Assembly: GCA_964030475.1 (NCBI GenBank)
Contig: CAXIPT010000005.1
Coordinates: 3,562,097-3,626,096, forward strand
Direction: 5' to 3'
Origin: Tethya wilhelma
Lineage: Eukaryota > Porifera > Demospongiae > Tethyida > Tethyidae
DNA: 64,000 nucleotides
Shown here: piece by piece, positions 1-10,784 of the stretch
Numbering within the stretch: the first letter of the stretch is position 1
How the letters are laid out: each line of letters opens with the position of its first letter
Notes under the pieces: model-generated
What the model was told of the DNA's origin: nothing
Database searches by the model: none
What the model saw: only the letters and a program-made list of their open reading frames with translations
Made by a program: the position numbers and the translations under genes

Positions 1-2
1 TA

Positions 3-572
3 TTGTTAAGCCAAATTGCAGTAAACGCTTACGTTCTATTTCCATCCTTTGGTCTGTATCTCTTGCACCTTGATTCACCCTTTGGACAATCACTGTTAAA
101 CTTTTACGGAATTTGGAACTTGGATTTACTTCGAGTTCTGCCATTTAAATTTTGCTTTATCTCCAGCCTAAATACTCTACAGGCTATAGCAGTGGATTAT
201 GTCATTGCAATTTATCCCCTACTTTTCACAGCTTTGGTGTACTACTGTGTTCAATCTCACGACAGAGGAAACAGATTTCTTATGTGTATTTGGAAACCAT
301 TTCGGATATTATTTTGGAGGTTTCGGAGAGTCTGGGACTTTAAAGGTTCAGTTGTCAATGCATTCGCAAGCTTCCTACTTCTTTCGTACTCTAAGATTCT
401 GTTCACTTCAGTAAATCTACTTTTGCCTACAAACACTTATAATGGATGTGGAGAATTAGTCGGAAGAGTGCTTTTCTTTGAGCCATCTATGACTTTCTTC
501 AGCCGAGATCATTTACCTTATGTCATTGTGGCTTTTATTATTCCAGTAATATTCGTACTTCTCCCAGTAATA
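3..572 (+). pseudogene. C-terminal part of multi-pass membrane protein, truncated
   Basis: An open frame enters from the window edge, so the true start lies outside and the TTG at its head is not a start. About 190 residues remain. Hydrophobic stretches suited to membrane spans lie near residues 5-22, 58-82, 113-142 and 171-190, separated by basic loops rich in Trp, Arg and Lys, for example KPFRILFWRFRRVWDFKG. The middle motif DYVIAIYPLLFTALVYY resembles the C-terminal membrane region of large, repeated surface proteins that I associate with sponge genomes; this is recall, not a search. Function is unknown. The frame runs into the end of a copia-type LTR at about 574 and stops 16 bases later, and a single N sits at 573, so the gene appears cut by the insertion or by an assembly join. 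Confidence 0.6.
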
Positions 573-573
573 N

Positions 574-985
574 GTACTGAGAAACTTTAGAGACCTGGGC
601 CCATAACCTATTAGCAGAATTATAGTAATAGCGCAGTAGCTATAGAGTCAGAACAATAAAGACTAGAGCTTTAACTTCAAGAGTGAATGAGAATAACTTG
701 TTATCAGAATTACAGTTTGTTACAAGTACACAATACTGGTGGATAACGAAAAAGTGTTACAGAGAATACTTAAAAGGCATGCCAGAGGTGCAGGCCTCTA
801 TACAGGTGCATTGTGCGACATTGTGTGCATGAGTACAAAGCATGGAAGTGTATAACAAAGACTGGAAGTAATTACACACAAATGAACAAACCAAAAATAC
901 AGCTAAATTAACAAACCACAAAACTTAAGATTAACCATAAACATTTGCAACACAGCATACACATTAATCAAGTGTCAATACAGTA
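574..985 (-). mobile_element. solo LTR of Ty1/copia-type element
   Basis: This stretch matches, with few differences, the LTR flanking the copia element at 10.4-14.6 kb. Shared blocks include the left end (TACTRAGAAACTTTAGAGAC), the run around TTCAAGAGTGAATGAGAATA, and the right end near CATTAATCAAGTGT. No gag or pol lies next to it, so it is a solo LTR. Orientation is taken from the linked element, whose genes run on the minus strand. It separates the membrane-protein fragment from the hAT-like gene. Confidence 0.8.
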
Positions 986-2617
986 AATATTTACAACAAT
1001 ATTCCCGATAGTGAAATTGCCAAGAGTTATGCTTCAAAATGGACAAAAACAACCTGCATAGTTAATGGTGCCATTGCACCATCATATCAGCAAGCTTTGG
1101 TTCAAGCAATGAAAACCCGTCCGTATTCTGTGGCTATTGATGGATCTAGTGACACTGGTGTAGAAAACATGAACCCTCTAACTGTAAGGATCATTAATGA
1201 AGAGAGTGGTCAAGTTCACACACAATTTCTGGACATGTGCTTTTCTTCACAATCAATAGCAGAGGGGATTTTTTCTAAAATGCAAAGTGCATTAAAAAAC
1301 CTGACCTATATCATGGATAAATTGTGTGGGGATTGCTCTTGATAACACCTCAGTAAACATGGGCTGTCGAAACTTGATCAAGACTCGCATACGCGTTGTG
1401 AATTCTTCTATTTATGTAATGGGATGCCCATGCCATAATGTGCATAATATAGCATCAAAAGCCAGCAGTGCACTTCTCTCTATAGCTACAGTGTGTGATG
1501 TTATTTTATTTATGATGATGATTGTGCAATTAATTTTTATGTAGGTATCAGGATCATTGATAAGAGTACCAACAGAAAATCAGGTTTGTTGGAATACTGC
1601 AACTTCTGCGACTGTGAATATCGAGCCATTGTGAAGCACGTGAACACGAGATGGCTTAGCTTGGAAAGGGCAGTTCACCGGGTGTTACAACAGTATGCTC
1701 CACTTAAGAGTTATTTCCTCTCTGAAAGTAATGCACTCTCAGTTAGATTACAACTATAAGGATGACTTGTTTGTGTCAAAATCTTTAACTTACAGATGAA
1801 ACCAGCCTGTTAGACCGTCTAAAGTCTGCGTTTTCTGATCCAATTACTGAGTTATGTTTTACCTGGCAGTTTAACAAATTCCTTCAGAGAGAGGATCCTC
1901 TAATACCAATCATCTTAGACCAAATTTACACATTCTTGACCAAGTTGGCAAGCAAGTTTGTGCCAGTTTCAAGCAATAGGTGAAGATTTCAGCAATCTGC
2001 AGTATTGTGAATCTGAAGATCATCTTGCAGGTAATTACATAGACATTATATTATTGTCAATTGATGCATGCAGTGTTTATAGAATTACACCTTTATTTTT
2101 AATTTTTTTTTTATGAATGCCTCTTTGTTGGATTAACCACAAGGTCTACTCTCAGTAAGCTACTTGAAGAAGGTGACATTGGCACTTTTGACAAGTCTAA
2201 GTTCTACTCGAGTGTAAGAGCATATTATGTGACAGCAAAGACATATGCGCTAGACAACCTTCCAATCAAGGATCCGTTGTTAAAGAATGCCTCATTTTTT
2301 GATTTCAAGAGAAAGGATACAGCCAGCTTCACACAAGTCGAGTACTTTGTACAAAGATATGCTATATATTGGACTAGTTTTTAGTCTAGTTAAAGCCTTA
2401 ATGTTTGCTATTTGCCTTAAAATGTAGGTATGGAGATGTCCTACCATTTGCTTCACAAAATGAACTTGATCATCTGTTGGAAGAATTTAACTTTCAAATG
2501 CTGGATGACCATGACTTACCCTATGCTGTGTGGAGCAAAGCAGCCATTACCTTTGATGAACATGGATGTGCAACTACACTGTTAGAAATAAGGTGTCCAT
2601 CAACACCCCATTATTGA
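985..2617 (+). pseudogene. ZMYM/hAT-like transposase-derived gene, 3'-truncated
   Basis: Several coding blocks in order match a hAT-like family seen as ZMYM-type or DUF4371-like proteins. They read PDSEIAKSYASKWTK (from about 1000), VAIDGSSDTGVENMNPLTVR (1130), GIALDNTSVNMG (1329), VMGCPCHNVHN (1417), KHVNTRWLSLERAVHR (1640), TSLLDRLKSAFSDP (1801), FYSSVRAYYVTAKTYALDN (2202) and a last block at 2429-2575. A likely intron lies at about 1728-1795, joined in frame by GT-AG. The frame breaks by one base near 1325, so this copy is damaged or contains a sequence error. The conserved C-terminal dimerisation region is missing: coding ends in a GGTGTT-rich repeat near 2600. The 5' end starts directly at the LTR junction. 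Probably a dead transposase copy; a domesticated gene is less likely because of the frame break. Confidence 0.6.
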
Positions 2618-4700
2618 CCGAAAAATTTTTCGGGGTGTTACCTAACACTCCAGTGTCGTACAACACCTATTCTGTGTTGAACAACACCCATGGGTGTTTA
2701 TCAAAACCTTTTGTAAAATAATACTTCATACTCATATTATATACATCTTAGCATCATACCAACACTCAAAAATGGCTATATGCAACTTAGAACCATCTAA
2801 TAGTGCCAAATCACTGACTTTTAATTTATATTCAATAATAATGACATCATTACTGAGCATGCTCAGTAGCGACTTAGAGTGAGCAGCTGTAAATTTTGTC
2901 TTGTGTGAAGATGCTGAGTTCTTCAACAAAACCCTGAAAGGATGACTTCTAGGCAGGAAAAACTGAAAAGGAGAGAGTTAAACTTGTCAAGAATTCAATT
3001 TGGAGTGCTTGAGGTAAGAAAAGTTGATGTTTTACAGTCTAACTGNACTTTTTGTGAGTTTTAAGCCTTGCAAGCAGTTGGTAATCTGTTAGTGAGAGCC
3101 TCTTATCAACTTTAAAAGTTTGATTTTGTTTAACTAGATTTTTATGGTGACCAACATTTTGTATTGTGTCTATGGGACAGTCGGCCCATTCCTACTATAC
3201 GTACTACCGTACGTATGATACGTACACCAGTTTTGTGTGTGTGTGTGTGTGTAAGTGTAATAACATTCTCTATTGACAATAGGTTATAGTGCATAGTTTG
3301 AAGTTTATTATGAGAAAAGAGAGTACATGTGATCAGGTTGATTTTTTGAAGCCTTCAAAGCATTGGCCACTAGCATATGCAGTTGCGATGTTGTTGCTCA
3401 CATGCATGAAGTGAAGAATCCAAAAATGTTAACAGCAATGTAGGGAAAAAGGCAAGAATGTTTTGATAAGCTCAACTGCTAGGGTGGTTAAAACAATCGC
3501 TTCAGTTATCTGAACAAATTTGGTTTTTTGGTTTTCCGAATGCTTTAAGTTAGGCTGTCCCCCGAGGTGTTTGGATAATCGAGGTTTTACTGTACTAAAA
3601 CTTTGGCACATGACTACTCTATTTTTATGCCCATGCAAGTCTTAGTCATACGGGTGCTGCAAATCTCTCGGCTAATTATTATTATCAGTAGGCATGAAGA
3701 TATACTTTCGTCACTTAATCATGCCATGTCCAAGCGACTGAAAACTGATTAAGTAGTCATGTGTCTGAGTCTTCCCTTATTTCATCACATTTTCTTACAT
3801 CTGTTACACTGCCTATTTTACAAATTTTTACTACTTGTTTATAGTAGCCATACCTCCGAATACATAAGCATAAAAGAAACTTCTTTCTAGAAGGGGTTCA
3901 GGACTCCTTCTATTAAGGATTTCTTGAGCAGTTGTCTTCTTTCCTTGGGTTATTTGTCTTTGGTTGAGGACAATCACTGCTTCTTGGACCTGTAAGTTTG
4001 GCAGCATGCTGACGCAACAAACAATTAGGCGATCATCATACAAAATGCCTGACACTAACTTGTTTTTTTGGCCAGCCATTCAGAATGGATCTAGGAGACC
4101 AAATCTGGCAGCATCTTGGCAAAAATATCGATGGAGGCAACAGCTGGACTACTATAGATAGTTGCAACAACACAGGGTCAATGTGTAGAATGCACACAGT
4201 TTGGAGATGCTTACTTCTTACAAAGGCCATATATCACTTTAGTTAGAAGCAAGGTTGTACACAAAATAATAGACTTTCAATTCGCTTGTAACAGTCAGAG
4301 TCCACCAGCGTATTAAAGGAGAACAAAATACGGCAGAATTTCAAAATGACTAAGGATGCACTGCAATCCTCACATTCTCAGTGAACCTAATAGGTAGGGT
4401 TGTGATTAATTTTATAGGTACTATTGACGTCTATACTGCATCTGGTTAGTCTCCAACCAGGCTCTCTGAGCTCCTGCAAATGTTTTTTGCTCATAAATTA
4501 TCTGCATGCAGAGGGTTGGACTAAAGGAGGAATGGAAAATGTGGAAATGGAAATGGGAAATAAGGAATGAAAAAATCATTATTTTAGTCATGATTCCATG
4601 GCCATGTACACTATGATCTGTCATTTTGCCACAATAAGAAAAATAGTGACCAAACTACAGTTACCTTCTGGTGTATTTGTATCTACTCAACTAGAAGGAC
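2618..4700. other. non-coding stretch with small repeats
   Basis: No ORF here has recognisable similarity. 2590-2712 holds several GGTGTT/AACACC half-sites that could fold on themselves. 3050-3230 resembles 25,125-25,275, sharing blocks such as TTGTATTGTGTCTAT and ATTCCTACTATACRTACTAC, so it is a second dispersed repeat. A GT run lies at 3234-3252, and an N at 3046. The rest shows nothing I can name. Confidence 0.4.
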
Positions 4701-4711
4701 GAATAACTAAT

Positions 4712-4890
4712 GGTGAAGACAAAGAAACCAAGTTTATTTATTCAACAATCAGCTTCTAAAAGTGAGTGCTGAAAAAGAAAAATTGTATATAGAAGAATAA
4801 GAAGATAAAGAAAAATGAAAGCTTGGCATATTTAGTTTGTTATGTTAGGCCATACTTTTAGACTAGTTAGAAAGAGAATGAGCTCCATTT
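4712..4890 (-). repeat. family R repeat, partial copy
   Basis: A partial copy of the dispersed family seen in fuller form at 6.3, 19.4, 30.3, 37.6 and 40.5 kb. It shares the blocks GAAGACAAAGAAACCAAGT, CAATCAGCTTCT and GCTTGGCATATTTAGTTTG and then degrades. Orientation is opposite to the copy at 6.3 kb. Confidence 0.65.
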
Positions 4891-4899
4891 TTTGAAGAC

Positions 4900-6290
4900 T
4901 TATGGTAGGCGCTCAGGCAACTCTTTTCATAGCTTCAAAATAATTGGTATTCTTTTTTTCCATAAATTTTAATTGTGGCACTAGAACCCCCAGCACTGAT
5001 TGTAGCAACTTGGCTGTGGGTTACTTCATCTACTTGAGTATGATCATGAGGTCAAGTAGAGTATTTTCAGTCATGTCAGTAATGAACACCACTTCAAGGG
5101 CAGATCCAGGCACATTGGTGCATTCTGAATAGGGATTTATCAAGACTATACTACTTACCATCATTATCATCGCTTGTCAGCTTCTACCTTTTATCAATTC
5201 TTTTTCCCAAAATTAAAATGAAACAAACTCTTGTGTAGTTTAGCAATTTTTATATCACGTGTCAATATTACTGGTGTGCGACATATAGAAATCATAAGTT
5301 ATTGACAGTACGTCTTCTGGAACACGGTCGAAGACCCCCGGATGCGCACCTGGCACTTGCTTCCATCCAAGTATGCTATCGCCATTAAAATTTTTTTGTA
5401 GACTCAGCCAGTATTGATCTTATTCGGCTTGCATATATAGCATGTATGGAGGGTTACAGTAGTCATTATATGTGTGTCTGTTAGGGTGAAGAGGAGAACC
5501 ACTATCCCAACTTTTGGTGCAACCCAGAGGAGGTACGACGGTCAGGTTGACTGCTAAGCTGGCACTAATTAATAAATGTTAATGACTATGATGTAATGCC
5601 AATGTGCATTTCTAGCAAGATGCCGCTGCAGCCCCAATAGTCAAAAAAAAACTATCAGAAAAACATGTCCAGAACTGAGCTAGCTGCTGAAGCAGGGCAT
5701 CTTCCAAAAACAGCGCCACTGCATAACATTACATCAAGATAACAAGTGAAAAAAACATTGGAAATGTAATGAGACATAGGAATGGCCAAATCGTAAAAAG
5801 AAAGCAAACAAGATGGAATGGCTGTTTGAGTGTGTGCAGAATCATTCCTGTGTGGGCTGCATGTAGNCTGATTTTCAGTGAAATTTTGAATTATTTTTCT
5901 TTTTTCAAATTGAAAGGGGGGATCTTTGACGCTACTTTTTCATCTGTGTAGCTGTGCAGCTGTATGGGTTTCCAGCTGAAAGGGGGGATCCATGGATCCC
6001 TTGGATCTCCCCCTAAATCCGCCACTGCAAAAGGCAGCACGTCTAGTCTATGAGCACTAAATTTGTACTATAGCGAGTATGGATAGTTGTTATCATAGTT
6101 GCTATAACGGAACTTATGCTGGAGTTAGCCACAAACACTATCTACTTCCAGTTGGCACTACTGCACTTGGGGGAGGGGGGGCTTTATGTACATTTATTAG
6201 AAACCTATAGAATACTATTATTTGCACACCACACTATATAATTATTTCAATATCTGCAGAGTCGTGATTAAGTGAAGACAGTGATGATGA
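4900..6290. other. non-coding stretch with half hairpin repeat
   Basis: No gene recognised. 5741-5867 is one arm of the family R terminal hairpin; it stops at a single N (5867) where the second arm would begin. 5920-6028 contains two AAAGGGGGGATC blocks and ends in GGATCTCCCCCTAAATCCGC, resembling the end of a short non-autonomous element. The rest is plain AT-rich sequence. Confidence 0.4.
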
Positions 6291-6297
6291 AGCCTTT

Positions 6298-7260
6298 ATT
6301 CCCAGTACGGTAGTACTGGATACATAGGAATGGCACGGATGGCCCATGGGCCATTAGCGTAATACAAATATTCACGTGAATAACTCTCAAAAACTGAGCG
6401 CTTGGCACTAAAAGGCTTCTCAACCCTCCATTAATAATTAACAGCACATAGATTCTGTTATGTCTACTCACTTTTACTAGTTGAACTCTCTTTGTTTGTC
6501 TCGCTACTATTTTGCTCTTTCTCTTTCTAACGAGCCCTAAAACATGGCCTAAAACTATCGCTAAAGTACCAAACTAAAATATGCCAAACCTCCGAATTTC
6601 TCCATCTTCTTCTTATGCATTTTCTTCTATCTTGGCTCAACTTTTCTCAGAGACTATTCACTTTTAGAAGCTGATTCTTGAACGAACAAACTAGGTTTCT
6701 TTGGGGACAGTCGTTTTTGCCATCGGTTTTGTGTGTCTCTCATCGAGTTGCTAGATACTAGGCGAAAAGTGCCTTCTCCATATGGCGGCCATTAATTTCT
6801 AAATCATGCAATATTCATTAGCTTGCTAGCCTAATGACCCTTTCCATATTCAAGTGCGCATTCTATTGCAGCATTCAGTGGCCCAAGTTCTGTCCCATCC
6901 TGTCGTTCTCTGTGTTCAGTTCTTCAGTAGGGAAGTTATCTTTAGCTAACAAGACACAAATGTAATGGACATAAATCATGTTCAACCTGGGGGTTCAGAG
7001 CTTCAGCGGTCTGAAGGCATATACAGTAGCTACTAAGCTAGGCCCGGGCTGTATGTTGGCAAGTTCTCTGCTCAAGATAAAGACTAAATTCTACTGATAT
7101 TATTCAAAAAAAATAAAATAAAACAAACAAGTACAAAAACATTAGAAATGTAATACAAATATAGGAATGGTCAAATCGTAAAAAAGTGAGTAAACAAGAT
7201 AGGAATGGTTGTCAGATTGAGCGAGTTCATTCCTGGAGATCAAGTGTGAATAAGTAACTT
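6298..7260 (+). repeat. family R repeat, near full-length
   Basis: The left end carries the short palindrome around CCCAGTACGGTAGTACTGG, followed by GGAATGGCACGGATGGCCCA. The body has GCCTAAAACTATCGCTAAAG and GGCGAAAAGTGCCTTCTCCA. The right end has one arm of the terminal hairpin at about 7123-7250. The same order of blocks recurs at 30,302-31,092 and 40,531-41,485, and inverted at 19,420-20,451 and 37,636-38,735. No coding capacity is visible. Confidence 0.75.
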
Positions 7261-7504
7261 ATTGGCTGCATGCTTCTTGGTTTCTCCTAGCAACTACAAC
7301 TTATACTTCAGCTTCTTAGTGGTTTTGCTTTGTAAGTACTTGACCTAACGTTCACTAGTAGACACATTCCACAACTGATGAGCATTTTCTCACAAAAAAA
7401 CTAAAACAAAATATATATACATTTTCCTATTCAAAAATAAGCACAAAACACATGAACAGTTTTAAAGCTTGACGATTTTCAAGCTCACAATGACACTATT
7501 TGAA

Positions 7505-8880
7505 GTTGTAGTTGATGGTGATTCCAGAACACCCAGACATGTTCAGCACACACTTAGGAGACACTCCATAGCCATTTTCCTTGTCATCACGGTGATTGAG
7601 AACTATAACTTTTTTGTCAGAATCTGCACACTCTAGCTGAGGCTCTAGTTTTGGCTTCTTTTCAGTGCCGTTCAAAACTTCAGAAAGACCTCTTTGCTAT
7701 TCTTCACTAGAACGTTTATAGCACCTTACACCATCTAGACTCCTGTGGCCCGTGTGTTCCATAATAAGTTGTTCATCAACACCATTGTGATAGAGTCGTG
7801 TTGCTGCTGTGACCCTTAAGGAGTGGTTTGTCTTGTATCCTTCAATGCCACTCTTTGCACAAAGTTGTCGAACAGTGGAATGTATAGTGTTCACTCCCAT
7901 TGGTGTCGTTTTATACCAAATTTTCCCAGTTGGAGAAGGTATATATAGGTGTAAGGTAAAATGCTTGCGGCTGGTGTTCAAGATATTTTTTTAGAAACTT
8001 AATGAAACAACGGCTCAAATTTGCTGTGTTAATTGGCATAGTGCATAACTCACTTAGGTTTAATTTTTCTACGTTGCAATCCTCCAGAATTGTTTTTCAA
8101 AGAGCATTCATTGTACACTACATTGGAAGTCTGTCCTGGACGTTCCACAATTTCTACATCACTATCTCTCAAACAGTGGTGCTCAGTTTCACTCCACATA
8201 GCAAAGTATAAGCCACACATGTACAGAATGGTTTCAATTAGCTGTTTGGGTGTGCTATCTCCTAAAACTCCTTGTTTCCACATCTTCTCTTCCTCTTCAA
8301 GAGATATTGGTTCAGCGCGCTTAGGAGTTGATCCATGTCCAAGTGCTCTAAGCCGTTTCATCTCCCCATCGAGAGTTTTTTGGAAAGGAGCAAAATTAAG
8401 TTGGATCTCGAAAAAAATCTAATTTAGGCACTCTCTCCCTCGCATATCGCAGTATGCCACAACAGAGTTAATACAATGAATTGGGAGGGTATTCTTTTCC
8501 ATCTTGTCTCCTCACCTTCAAAACGAAACTGCAGAGCCATTTGCTGAAATCTGGTTTGTTTCTAGCCAGAATAAAAATGTGCGGCGGAGCATTAAATTCG
8601 TTGATTTTTTTCCTGTAGTCACACCAAGCCTTCCAAACATTTAGACACCAGGAAGTTGCCTTTTTGGTATTTGTTGGTATGCAGGATTCCTGGGCCTTTT
8701 TGATATCAGCATCAGTTGCCGGTGTAGCAAACCTAGCATCAAGTCACTGAAATAATTTCAGTAACTTTTTGCTTTGTAGTAGTGCAAGTAGAGCTAGCAT
8801 GACTATCAAAAATGTCCTTAGAAGGCATTTGTGAGAGTAGCTGATCGATTTCATCTTCATAGCTTCATTCTTTTTGATGC
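7505..8880 (-). pseudogene. Crypton-type tyrosine recombinase relic (KIAA1958/DUF3504-like)
   Basis: Read on the minus strand, blocks appear in the order expected for Crypton-derived recombinases. An acidic N-terminus DEDEIDQLLSQMPSKD lies near 8850. A core-binding part with WKAWCDYRKKINEF and NKPDFSKWLCSFVLKVRRQ spans 8430-8660. Then come EMKRLRALGHGS and KRAEPISLEEEEKMWKQG (8260-8360). The catalytic part with NHSLRVTAATRLY and TGHRSLDGVRCYKRSS spans 7697-7850, and a short tail ends near 7507. The visible catalytic residues are Arg and His of NHSLR, His of TGHRS and Tyr of CYKR. Stops and shifts near 8400, 8050-7995 and 7960 show that it is dead. Such enzymes move DNA by cut-and-rejoin without a DDE transposase; related domains were domesticated in animal proteins such as KIAA1958 and ZMYM2. 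Confidence 0.75.
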
Positions 8881-9009
8881 TAGAAGTCACATCTCTTTAC
8901 CACTATGTTGCCATGATACAGTTATGGTACAATGTGCTAAAGGGAAATGCCGCTTGTGCTTAAAAACACTTCAGTGGTACAAATCGGTTATACCACTTCC
9001 ATTTGTAGG

Positions 9010-9100
9010 ATAAGGTTTACATCACTCGTGGCTTCGCCACTCGTGGTGTAAATCCCTTATCCTACTCATGGTCGTGGTATAACCTATATATAGGATAAGT
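9010..9100. repeat. short palindromic repeat
   Basis: TAGGATAAGGTTTACATCAC is followed by its near complement GGTGTAAATCCCTTATCCTA, with the inner palindrome ACTCGTGGCTTCGCCACTCG. A looser outer pair built on GGTATAAC/GTTATACC surrounds it. It looks like the end or the whole of a small foldback element. Confidence 0.5.
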
Positions 9101-9336
9101 GTTGGAATGTATATATGTGTTTTTATAGTAATACTACACATAGTTTGTAAGATGTAACTAGCTTGCATAATTTTTATACTTAATTAGCTGGACCCGGTCC
9201 TTAACGTACCTGAGAATGAACGAAAGCATTATAAATATTTACGTTTTAATACTAAGGTAATACTATAAATAGTCATTAAATACTAAATACTAGGGGTATC
9301 CACAGTTTGGGATCCATCTATCACAAAATGTACTAC

Positions 9337-10050
9337 TTACACTATCAAATGCTGCTTGCATGAGTACTGTTGGTTCTTGCCATGGTCTTTTATGTAATAA
9401 TCAATATAGCTGAATGTCAATTCAATTGGCATAAAGTCTGAACAATAAGGAGGAAGGAAAAGAAAGAGTATTTCTGCCTGCTTGAATAACTCTAATACAT
9501 GATCAACATGATGAATGTAACATTTATTCATTCCAGCAATTGATTTGGGATTTGTGCCATCAAATGGCAGCATTTCTTGAATGAGAGTGAAGTCAAAGGA
9601 ACGATCCCCATTAACTGATGTTGCTATGGCTGAAACTCTATACTTCCCCTGTGTAGCCATTTATACTCAACAGCAGGCTCTCCTCTCATAGCATAGCCAA
9701 AATTAATTTACGAGTGTGATCTTTGTTGTTGCATCCTCTCTTGTCAATGAAAATGAAACAGTCAGGATCATACAGCTGAATTTTAGCCATATATTCCCAA
9801 TGGAATTGAATTAATCTGCAACGTGGTCGAGTTAAAACCATGCTTGTGCATAACTTTACAGATGGTAGAAGGTGAGACTTTACCATTGCATGGCACAGCT
9901 CACTTTTGATACATGCTTGAACTGTCAATAACCGATCCAATTATGAACAGATCATCAGTGTGGGTTAACTTTCTAAGCTCTGAACGTTGTGATGTTTTGA
10001 GTAGTATATCTCCTTTCTGTCAAAATCTACAGTTGGTGGCATACACACAG
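9337..10050 (-). pseudogene. Tc1/mariner (IS630)-like transposase relic
   Basis: A helix-turn-helix-like N-terminal block lies near 9940-10,020 (ELRKLTHTDDLF), followed by the DDE core. Visible parts of the core are YDPDCFIFIDKRGCNNKDH (about 9720-9780) with the first Asp, KCYIHHVDHVLELF (about 9480-9525), and FLPPYCSDFMPIELTFSYID (about 9400-9460), which carries the third acidic residue in PIE. The second Asp, normally just before the SIHH-type motif, is replaced by Asn/Lys, and the frame is interrupted between the two main parts. This copy should be inactive. The DDE_3 fold assignment rests on motif order only. Confidence 0.6.
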
Positions 10051-10399
10051 TTCCTAAAGCAACATTGAGATTTACAGCTACACAGAGCTCCATTCCAAGC
10101 CTTTGCCATATCATTATTCTCCACCGAAGATCAGCTCAATACCGAGCCTTTCTGCAAGGTTTGAGACATTATTTTCAGATATCTCGCATTTTGAAGATAG
10201 TCCAAAGTTCAAACAAAATGCGGAAAATGGAACACGCCCCAGTGTGTTTAAATGGAATGAAAAGCAACAGTAAGCTGCACTCACTAAGTAGTCTGGACTG
10301 TAAACCAGTTGACTTCAGCTAACTTTGAGCGGTGGCTTTCAATTCTTACACTAGGTTCCTGATCACTCCAGCAGACAACATTGTAGTCACAGAAGCCAC

Positions 10400-10784
10400 A
10401 GCCCACTTATTGGCAGTTATAGCAATAGAGCGCAGTAGCTATAGACTCAGCACTACAAAGTCTAGAGCTTTAACTTCAAGAGTGAATGAGAATAACTTGT
10501 TATCAGAATTACACAGTTTGTTACAAGTACACAATACTGGTGGATAGCGAAAAAGTTTTACAGAGAATACTTAAAAAGGTATGTCAGAGGTGCATGCCTC
10601 TATACAGGTGCATTGTGTGACATTGTGGGAATGAGTACAAAGCATGGAAGTGTATAACAAAGACTGGAAGTGATTACAAACAAATGAACAAACCAAAATA
10701 CAGCTAAATCAACAAACCACAAAACTTATGATTAACCATAAACATTTACAACACAGCATACACATTAATCAAGTGTAAACAGTA
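10400..10784 (-). mobile_element. copia element LTR (3' LTR)
   Basis: It matches the solo LTR at 574-985 across almost its whole length, and matches the truncated LTR at 14,477-14,600 at its left edge. The outermost left bases seem lost, because homology starts only at GCCCA near 10,397. The pol frame runs a few codons into this repeat before its stop. Confidence 0.8.

Noticed and set aside
1491..1544. Intron 1491-1544 in the ZMYM/hAT-like gene
   Set aside because: GT-AG borders exist, but the frames on the two sides do not join, so I did not call it; a lesion is equally likely.
5300..5560. Possible RNA-derived (5S or tRNA-like SINE) sequence around CATCCAAGTATGC
   Set aside because: I could not fit box A/B or 5S internal promoter elements convincingly, and no second copy stood out.
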